Notes under the pieces: generated by a model
Told to the model about the DNA's origin: nothing
The model's database searches: none
Seen by the model: the letters and a program-made list of their open reading frames with translations, nothing else
Shown: positions 57,083-64,000 of the stretch, one piece after another
Layout: each line of letters starts with the position of its first letter
How positions within the stretch are numbered: the first letter of the stretch is position 1
Assembly: GCA_010015655.1 (NCBI GenBank)
Contig: ML976673.1
Coordinates: 229,015-293,014, forward strand
Direction: 5' to 3'
Source of the DNA: Bimuria novae-zelandiae CBS 107.79
Taxonomy: Eukaryota > Ascomycota > Dothideomycetes > Pleosporales > Didymosphaeriaceae
DNA: 64,000 bases
Position numbers and translations under genes: made by a program

Positions 57083-57862
57083 ATGTCTACCAAGCTGTTC
57101 ACCCTCACATCTCTCCTCGCTCTCACATCCGCGCTTCCGTCGGGTCTCCGTAGCACACTCTTTGAGCGTCGTGCTGCTACCACCGAGTGTGACGCGGGAA
57201 CTTGGTTCTACAAATGTTCAAACGGCTACGTCGGCTGCTTCAACTACGATCCCTGCTCCCTTCCTAAGCTAGAGAGCACTGCCACCACTTCTCCCACCGT
57301 TCCTTCCCCAACCAGCTCTTCTTCCTCTACCCCGACATCGGAGCCACCTAAAATCTACGAAATCACGAAGCCGCGTTCCTACAACATCTACCATTCGGAG
57401 GGCCAAACCAACGAAGAAGACAAGGTCCCCCATGTTGACCTCGTCAAGGCCGAAAACGGCACAATCGTCACCTCCAACGCCATGATCTTCGACAACGTCC
57501 CAGCCGGCGCCAAGAACTGCCGGCTGAATTGGAGACACAGCGTGGGGATCGAGGGCGACGAGTTCACGGTGGAAGAACTCGGGCAGGCGTTCGCCCGTCC
57601 GCTCACAGGCTTCCCCACCCCGCCAGAAAAGGTGTCGTTCAATGGCTTGAAGAAGTACCAGGATACAGCGGCGCCGTGGAGCCAAGGCTTGGACTTCCAA
57701 AACTGGCCGGGGCTCCCCGCTAGGGAGCATTATGGACCGAGTGTGCCGTGTGGAACGCAGGTCGCTGTTGAGGTGAAGGGGAGTGAAGAGGGGGTTAAGG
57801 CAAACCGGGTTTACATTACCAACACGAAGACGAATGGGTTTTATTTGAGCTACTCACTCTAA
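57083..57862 (+). CDS. Secreted two-domain protein with Cys-rich N-terminus and But2-like C-terminal domain
   Basis: Single exon, 259 residues from the ATG at 57083; an in-frame ATG at 57059 would put MFNTSQFK before the signal peptide MSTKLFTLTSLLALTSALPS. After a dibasic RR site comes a compact motif CDAGTWFYKCSNGYVGC then DPC, the pattern Y.C..G..GC...DPC found at the start of many fungal surface proteins. A T/S/P linker (about residues 60-90) leads to a C-terminal domain with YNIYHSEGQTNEEDK, NVPAGAKNCRLNWRH and PCGTQVAVEVKG, and a hydrophobic end GFYLSYSL. Its layout resembles the But2 C-terminal (PF09792-type) fold of secreted fungal proteins, inferred from pattern only. Extracellular; function unknown. 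Codon use and an upstream TATA box suggest a normal expressed gene. Confidence 0.75.
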   Translation: MSTKLFTLTSLLALTSALPSGLRSTLFERRAATTECDAGTWFYKCSNGYVGCFNYDPCSLPKLESTATTSPTVPSPTSSSSSTPTSEPPKIYEITKPRSYNIYHSEGQTNEEDKVPHVDLVKAENGTIVTSNAMIFDNVPAGAKNCRLNWRHSVGIEGDEFTVEELGQAFARPLTGFPTPPEKVSFNGLKKYQDTAAPWSQGLDFQNWPGLPAREHYGPSVPCGTQVAVEVKGSEEGVKANRVYITNTKTNGFYLSYSL

Positions 57863-58094
57863 GAGCAGTAGAAGGACGGATGTGTTCTTAATGATAGCTG
57901 GATGGGACGGTACAGGCATTTTGCATTGCATTGCGACGGCGTTTATAGGGCTGCTATAACATGGTCAGGAAATAGTTACACCACTTAATGAGATCACAGA
58001 ATCCACTTCATCATGTGTGCCCTTTAGCATCTGTCACCTCTGATGTTTCACTGCGAAATTGAGAGCCGTCGATATGATCAGCACAAAGCTGTTG

Positions 58095-59778
58095 CTATAA
58101 TTTCGCCGTATATGTCTGCTCCGGTACCTCGCCTCCACTTCTTCCTGGCGGCTCTCGGAACCACACGTCTCGCGTTCTCGACAGACTTTCCAACTCGTCC
58201 AAGCGATCTAGCGTGGCCGCAAGATGTTCCTCGAATCCTTCCTCGGCACATATCTCTCTGAACGCATTCTGCATGGCCACCGAATCCGCACGGACCATGC
58301 CGTTCGCGTCGATGTGGATCACATTGATATGGTCGAACGCTTGGACAAAGTCAGCCCGCGTGATAATCTGGCGAGCTTCGTGTAGCGGTATTTCGGGTAG
58401 CTTGGACTGGTTGTCGAGCGAGTTGGTCTTTTCTCGCCGAACCAGAGCGCGGCCGAGGATCACAGCGGCTGCCTGGGATGAATGTTAGCAGGCCACAAGG
58501 ATGCTTCAATGGGAAACCACTTACGCAGAACTTCTGTTGCTCTTCAACATCGTCGTCCATGTCCGCCCCGAGGATCCAACACTGGTTCAAGAACCACGAC
58601 TTCTCTTTCCGGTTGATGTGTCTGCAAGTTTCGAGCATGTCTCTCGACTTGGCGACTTGGTTGAGGAAGATCAGGCGCCCGCCGACCTTCGCAAAGACTT
58701 CGTCGAGGATGCTCTGCGGAACATCCTCTCCCATGCGAGCGCGATACTTTTTGAGGGCCGTAGTCACGGTGTCCTTGGGGATATCTTTGATGTTGAAGAC
58801 GTGCATGTTCGTTGCGTGTGGGATCAACTTCTCCAAAGTCCAATGTTCGTCCGAAGTGAACACAACGGTCACTAGATCATTGCCTGCCCAGATCTCCGCG
58901 CGCTGTTGAAGAATTTCGAGAAGTGCTTGGCTGCCGGTGTCATCTTTGAACAGATGGATGTTGTTGATGATCAACAGCAGAGGCTTTCCGCGAGCCTTTC
59001 GCATCTTCAACGCCACCTTTTCCATCTGGTTCAAAGCTCTCTCAACGTCAAGGAGCGGCGTACTATCCCGAGGCCCACGTATACTGAACAAACTACCGAT
59101 GTAGTCTTCATGATATTCGAAATCAATCGCTTTGCCTAATCGTACGCGAAAAACTTCCAAATCGTTGTGCGCCTCCAGCATAGCAATACCATCTCCATGG
59201 ACCTTGCGCATGCCCTCAAGAAGCAGCGATCGTTTCCCGGTACCCCTTTCGCCCATCACGAGATAATATCTCCCTCTCGTCTTCCCACTTAGTATATCAT
59301 CTATGATGGGCTGCTCAGCCCTGGGCACCCAGTATTCCCTGTCTATGATCTCTTGAACGGTGTCGGGGTGCGACCCGAGGGCGATCTGGCCGAGCGCTAC
59401 GCGCTCTTGAGAGCTATAGCCTCGGGAGAATGCATTTTCAATCTTGCTTGAGACTTGCTTCTTGTACCACTTGGTGTATGCATAGCCGCCGGCGCCCAAG
59501 CCAAGCAGCGATATCAGGGCCACGGTCGAACCCTCGAGCACGCTTCGAGCGAATTTGGACCCTTCTTGATGCGCGGATTCGGATGAGGTTTGGTTGTGGC
59601 CGTGAGGGTTTCCATTGTATGGAGGTACGGCGTAGAGGAACGGGGACCCGCGCTTTCGCACAGGATGTCTACCGATTGGTAGCAAAAGCCATCCTACACA
59701 TACTGGTCAATGTCTGCTTGTCCGGTGACGAAGGAAAATGTGGTTACCTTTTCTACTAGTGCTAAATGAACGTGGCAT
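58095..59778 (-). CDS. Mitochondrial AAA+/Orc1-like P-loop ATPase
   Basis: Three exons (59778-59748, 59693-58525, 58472-58095) give 525 residues. The first exon MPRSFSTSRKG and the start of the second (GRHPVRKRGSPFLYAV) form a basic, Ser/Arg-rich mitochondrial presequence. A membrane helix follows (STVALISLLGLGAGGYAYT), then SSQERVALGQIALGSHPDTV, the P-loop GERGTGKRSLLLEG, KPLLLIINNIHLFKDDTG at the Walker B position and TVVFTSDEHWTLEKL (sensor-like). The C-terminal part, ILGRALVRREKTNSLD to the end, is probably a winged-helix domain. The Walker B strand has NN in place of the usual DE/DD, so hydrolysis may be weak or absent. This class is widespread in fungi but uncharacterised; an inner-membrane-anchored ATPase is inferred. 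Introns of 54 and 52 nt are canonical. Confidence 0.85.
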
Positions 59779-60481
59779 TAAATACAGATCCTCAAGCGTC
59801 GTGCAGTTCGGATCTCAGCTGCGTGTGGGGATCTTTAGGATTGCCCCGGAAGTCGGCAGCACGCCTTGGCTAACCATAGGTATGGTAAGCATTTAGTTTG
59901 CTTAGGCATGTGGCATCTTTTCTTGAACGCAACAACAGCGCTACCCAACGACAAATGGCCGACCCATTAGGTTCGTCGTTTCCTTGATGTTCGTGGCGCA
60001 ACGAAGATGATGGGTGTGGGAAGGATGCCGTTGCGATTCCGGCGTTAGACCCTGCATAACTAGCCACGGTCACTTCACTAGCCACGGACAAAGGTTCACC
60101 GCAAACTTCGACCATCGCTTTTCACGGAGCAGATTTCGAAAAGAATAAATTTTCGGTTTCTGACGGCCATCTGGTAAAAGATGCGAAGGCGATTATTTCG
60201 CTCTCCGATGCTGGCCAGTCCAGCGTCATCCACGGCGTCGAGGCGTCGTAGTACACACGCGACAAGAGATCCTTTTCCGACCTGTTATCACGCACATGCA
60301 ACTTATTCCAGATGTATCCTCATTGTCAATGACATTTTAAGAAACAAGTCCAAGCACGTCCATATTCGGAACCCAATATACAACTGCAACCGTGATACTG
60401 ATGAAACGTTACGGTGCTCTCTTCATCGCGATGCGTCCCTGTACGTCACACATCGATTGAGCGTAACATGGTCAATGTTTC
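59779..60481. other. Intergenic region, no gene seen
   Basis: Shared flank between the 5' end of the ATPase gene and the 3' end of the CorA-like relic. Confidence 0.45.
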
Positions 60482-61963
60482 TCACACTTCTTCTTCGTCT
60501 CGTCTTCTCGTGCGCTTCTTGGCGGACCCTGCGTGCAATTGTTTGAGAGCCTGACGCTTCTGTAGAGCTTCTTTATACGCAGTGAAGCGATCGCCAACGT
60601 TGCCGTAGGCAACCAGTAGTGAGATTGCCCCAATGGCAGCGGTAAGTGGCAAAGCCACGGCGCAGAATACACCCTGGCTCTTTTCAGTATCTCTGATGTC
60701 TGCCGTGTTCATTCCGAAAACGTTGGCAACGAAAGAGAGTGGAAGAAATATGATAGTGACCAAGGTGAACACGAGGATCGCTTTCGACTGTCCTTCTTCA
60801 GCTATTTCAAGATTATAGCGAAGGGATTCTGCCGTCCTGTCTATCTGTGCCTGGATTTCGTGGATCTCCGCTCGAGATCGATGCAAATGAGTGATCGTTT
60901 TCTTCATCAACTTTTCCTCGAAGCGTTGAAATGCACTTATGCGCGCATGAGTTGTGATGCGATAGCTCTTGCTGTTGAGAACCTGTTTAAGTGCGCGCAG
61001 GGTGAATAGTTGATCACCGAACACGTCATCGATAACATCTAGTGTTTCGTCCATGAGAAAAGGTCTCGAAATATGCGTTTGGAAGGACGCTGAGTGGCTC
61101 CATAGCGCTGTATCATTCAGCAATTGTACCTCATTTGATGATCCGAGGGGGACCCACCAAAGTCGAGAAGTGTTCCCTATATAGCTCTTGGAGTGGTTTT
61201 TGGCGGTGTAATTTCTTCATAATCAAACGGACCAAAGAAAACAACGTTGTCGTCTCCTGAGTGCTCGGCACGTGCTGCACCACCGACGCTCCATCATTTG
61301 ATCAAGTATGGGCTACCAACAGTAGCTCGTCCCGATCTCTCGAAAGGTCGTGTCTGCTGAAATCCCGTAATATTCGGCCAGTGCGAGGTTGTCATCTATC
61401 CCCAGGGGCGTACGAAGATTTTGCTCTCGTAAGTATCGTACCGTGTAAGGCGCAGTGCAAATGAATTGGAAGACTTTCTACACTGCCACCACTAGCACAT
61501 CCAGTATTAAAGCCCTTTCGTCCTTCTCATTCCTATCATTGACAGCGCTATTGCGAATCTTGATAGCCTTGTTCACCAATTTGGTTGCGCGGCAACGCAA
61601 TGTCTGCATTAGTTTGATAATATCCATGTTCCTAAACTCTTTTTCGAGATCGTCGAGCGAGATGATCTGATGTCTAAGTTTCGTTTTGTTTTCTTCAGTG
61701 GGTGGTTGATCCCCTCCGCAGTGCGCTGTATGCAAATGCTCGTAAGCGTCATCAACATGCATATACAACGTGTTCATGGAACATGAAGGGCATCCATTGA
61801 GCGGAACCGCAAGGTTTTGCAGCCTATACATTTGCATGTATTCTTTTTGGGGCACACCGGCTACAACATAGACCAGCGTGGGATCTTTGCTCGATCTATC
61901 ACGTTGAAGCGATTCACTTTCTGATTGCATATCTGCATCTCTGTCCCTCAAAATGGCGTGCAA
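60482..61963 (-). pseudogene. CorA-like metal-transporter gene, degraded upstream half
   Basis: The 3' part (61123-60482) is intact: RPFLMDETLDVIDDVFGDQL, long charged helices (RRSRAEIHEIQAQIDRTAES-like), AILVFTLVTIIFLPLSFVAN, the signature loop VFGMNTADIRD (GMN motif) and a second helix LPLTAAIGAISLLVAYG, then a basic tail. This is the C-terminal two-helix part of the CorA Mg2+ transporter superfamily. Upstream on the same strand 61963-61478 encodes RLQNLAVPLNGCPSCSMNTL, HVDDAYEHLHTAHC (a C..C...H..H/C zinc-like cluster) and ALILDVLVVAV. Between 61478 and 61123 the sequence breaks into three frames (ICTAPYTVRYLREQNLRTPL; DRDELLLVAHT; DDNVVFFGPFDYEEITPPK) with stops, including TAG where tryptophan would fit. 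The whole was one gene of about 480 codons. A second possibility is that the 3' part alone is translated. Confidence 0.65.
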
Positions 61964-63001
61964 GCGTTTCTGAACAGTGTAGCCAATGCGGACGCGCTCC
62001 GTTTTCGGCGATTAATAGATGCTTCTGGGCTGGGTCATGAAAATGGCAACCCCAGAGGAGTGAAATACCCACCGTTGGGTCTCCGTTGACTGGGATGTTG
62101 TAAGCAGGTGGGTAGTATATGTGAAGGTAGTATATTGTGTGTGTAATGGTCTGAGTTGCTCTGTGTGTTCTTCTGTGTGTACATCGAGTGATCAGAGACT
62201 CGTATATAGTGATCGAGCTGACTCATGAGACTAGTGTCGTCATGTGACATATCTCTAGGCTGCTTACAGATGTAGATGAGCTTGTCGCGAGGCGGGAAGA
62301 ACTTGTCAAAGATGACCTGCTCAAGCGGTCGGTCAAAGAACAGTTCGGCGCCGATGCTACTACTGTGCTTTAAACCAATCTCTTAATTTGTGTGTCAAAG
62401 TAGCACCCAGTGTTCGTGGAGTGCACGCGTCTGGTGTCGCTCCTGCTGGAAGAATCCATGGATGTCTCTGGTAGGGATGACCCCGGAGGTGCTCCTTCAT
62501 CCCTCAACGGAATGAAACGTCCCTCCTACAACACCCGCGTGTAGCATCACGATCACCATTGCTACCAATATCTCATCGCTCTGCGACGCATCAATCAGGT
62601 TGCTTTCGACGCGCTCGTGCTCTCGAAATAGCCCGAAGCCGATCCCTGCACACGGGCCGCCGATGACGCTGACGGTGTGACCGGCTTTGTGGACCAGCCA
62701 CCTTTCCCCATAGCTGGAGGCGAACCAATCACGGACGCAGATCGCCCATCGCTCACAGTTCTCCGATCCACAGCACGACCTCATATCACGCAACGTGCCT
62801 GACCTTTCACTCTGACACCAACTTTGCACCCACAGCGCATAGTCCACCACCACACGCGCATCTTCATCGTCGTTACGCACCCTTGTTCCAGCTTCACGCG
62901 ACTCAATTGTGCTTCTCATCACTTCGCGACGGTTAAGTCCGGTTTTGCGGAGATTGAACGTCACTCGATCACTGCCGACGCAACAGGCAATAGAAAGCGC
63001 A
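61964..63001. other. Intergenic region, no gene assigned
   Basis: A minus-strand piece reads GAELFFDRPLEQVIFDKFFP near 62300, which looks protein-like but could not be extended. The long minus-strand frame at 62497-63012 is not supported by splice or composition evidence. Confidence 0.35.
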
Positions 63002-63964
63002 ATGACTGACACTCAGATTCAAGAGGGTGATAAGGGTACGAACAATTCCATCCAGTCCAGCTTGGGAGGCAGCACACGGGTCTGCTCGTGCCATGGTCAC
63101 AGCTCCCCTCGCATTTTGCGCCAGCATGCGCGTATAGCGAGGGCCGAAGTGAACCATCACGGGCAACTGTGCGCGTATACATAAGGATCGAGTGCTAATC
63201 CGCATGTTGTAGTCTCCTGGCAATGGGGTGGAGGAAAGCCCGGCGGTGAGGTTGCCGAGGTCAAGTCGCAGGGCGAGATTGCCATTGAGTCCAATCGCGG
63301 CAACACCATCAAGAAAAACGTCGATCTCGAGAATCCTGCAGTCCATATCGAAGGACCCGGTAATGACGTCGTCAAGCGTGCATCGGAACTCGAAATAGAG
63401 GAGAAAGCCAATGGCGACTCCAAGACCGAGGAGAAGTCATCCGAGCCTGAGAAGGCTGACAACGAGACCAACGCCGACGACAAGGCTGAGGAGAAACCCG
63501 TCGATCCGGAACAAAAGGACGAGGAAATGAAGGAAGCTCCTTCGACTGAACAGAAGGATGGTGAGCCAGAGAAGCCGGCCGACAAGAAGGATGCGGAGAA
63601 GTCAAATGGTGTCACTGATGACTCCAAGGACGAACAGTCCAAGGAGGAAAATAAAGAGGCCGCTCAAGAAGAGACACAGCCCGAAACCGAGGAGAAGGCT
63701 GACGAAGATGCCCAGACGGGCGAGAAGCGGAAAGCTGAAGAGCCAGCTGCTGACACAAATGGCGAAAAGAGTAAAGATGAGGAGCCAGCGTCGAAGAAGG
63801 CTAAAACGGACGAAGAGGAGAAGACTGCAGGCAAAGCTAAGAAGCCAGGTCGTCCCAAGGGCAGTGCTAAGAAGGAGAAGAAGGAGCCTGCAAAGAAGAG
63901 GGAGCCCAAGAAAGCGGCCACTGCTGATGGTCAGCCGCGTCGTTCCGGCCGCAACAGGTCTTGA
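63002..63964 (+). CDS. HVA1-type TUDOR-domain protein with acidic repeats and AT-hook
   Basis: Two exons, 63002-63035 and 63213-63964, joined by a 177-nt intron (GTACGA..GCTAATC..TTGTAG), give 261 residues. The splice yields MTDTQIQEGDKVSWQWGGGK, the exact start of hypervirulence-associated TUDOR (PF11160/DUF2945) proteins, followed by GEVAEVKSQGEIAIESNRGN, PAVHIEGPGNDVVKRASELE (the conserved AVHI...G.DVVK.ASEL). From residue 75 on the protein is a long K/E/D/A-rich region (EEKSSEPEKADN, EENKEAAQEETQ), then KKPGRPKGSAKKEKK, an AT-hook-like GRPKGS, and a basic end RRSGRNRS. A nuclear or chromatin-associated role is plausible from the AT-hook; the TUDOR family function is little known. The gene appears complete within 40 bp of the window end. 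Confidence 0.9.
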
Positions 63965-64000
63965 AACCTGGTCTTGATTCCATGACGGCAAAGAATTTTG

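Noticed and set aside
62497..63012. 171-residue open frame on the minus strand
   Set aside because: Overlaps the start of the HVA1-TUDOR gene on the opposite strand and shows no recognisable domain, signal or splice structure.
63602..63991. Leucine-rich antisense frame resembling a membrane protein
   Set aside because: It is the reverse of the K/E-rich tail of the HVA1-TUDOR gene, where lysine and glutamate codons read as leucine, phenylalanine and serine codons.
1..64000. tRNA or rRNA genes
   Set aside because: Scanning by eye for the conserved T-loop pattern (GGTTCGA..CC) with matching arms gave no convincing cloverleaf. A covariance-model scan would be needed to exclude them.

Overview
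The window looks like a chromosome segment from a filamentous ascomycete, most likely a Dothideomycete and probably Pleosporales. The evidence is short introns (44-135 nt) with GT..AG ends and CTAAC/CTGAC branch points, gene content (HET domain, fungal rhodopsin/SAT4, HVA1-TUDOR, small secreted proteins), and an AT-rich tract with only C-to-T/G-to-A differences between repeat copies, typical of repeat-induced point mutation (RIP). The order assignment is inference. No database search was possible.

Conserved housekeeping genes are intact and splice cleanly by eye: cupin protein (3.2-3.8 kb), SAT4-like membrane protein (4.2-5.4), carboxylesterase (6.2-8.0), ESCRT-II SNF8/VPS22 (10.2-11.0), AAR2 (11.6-12.9), LITAF-like protein (14.1-14.8), CSC1-like channel (25.1-28.1), MFS transporter (39.1-40.9), retromer VPS35 (47.0-49.8), sugar transporter (50.1-51.9), But2-like secreted protein (57.1-57.9), mitochondrial AAA-type protein (58.1-59.8) and HVA1-TUDOR protein (63.0-64.0). 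SNF8, VPS35 and possibly the LITAF-like protein all belong to endosomal sorting, but they are not arranged as a cluster.

Between these blocks lies decayed accessory DNA. Eight genes are broken: a nucleotidyltransferase-like gene (8.8-9.4), an uncharacterised Pleosporales-type gene (17.7-18.5), one of two tandem paralogues of unknown family (22.3-22.9), a DUF4188-like gene (32.5-33.0), an amidohydrolase (33.5-35.0) interrupted by a 134-bp TG..CA element with a 5-bp target duplication, a HET-domain gene (35.7-37.7), an ERG6-like methyltransferase (54.9-55.8) and a CorA-like gene (60.5-62.0). Many lesions are single nonsense changes of the type TGG to TAG or CAG/CAA to TAG/TAA, the transitions RIP favours.

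The most unusual structure is a degenerate spaced-repeat family: a motif close to ATGGAGTG..GTGGAG..GGACTAAAA recurs about every 46-50 bp, with roughly 17-20 bp of unrelated sequence in each unit. It forms a long array at 28.6-31.9 kb (plus orientation), a second at 15.5-17.5 kb (opposite orientation, with a roughly 180-bp higher-order period) and a short one at 46.3-46.6 kb (opposite orientation, carrying a 41-nt G run). I do not recognise this family. The AT-rich RIP tract lies at about 41.85-45.5 kb.
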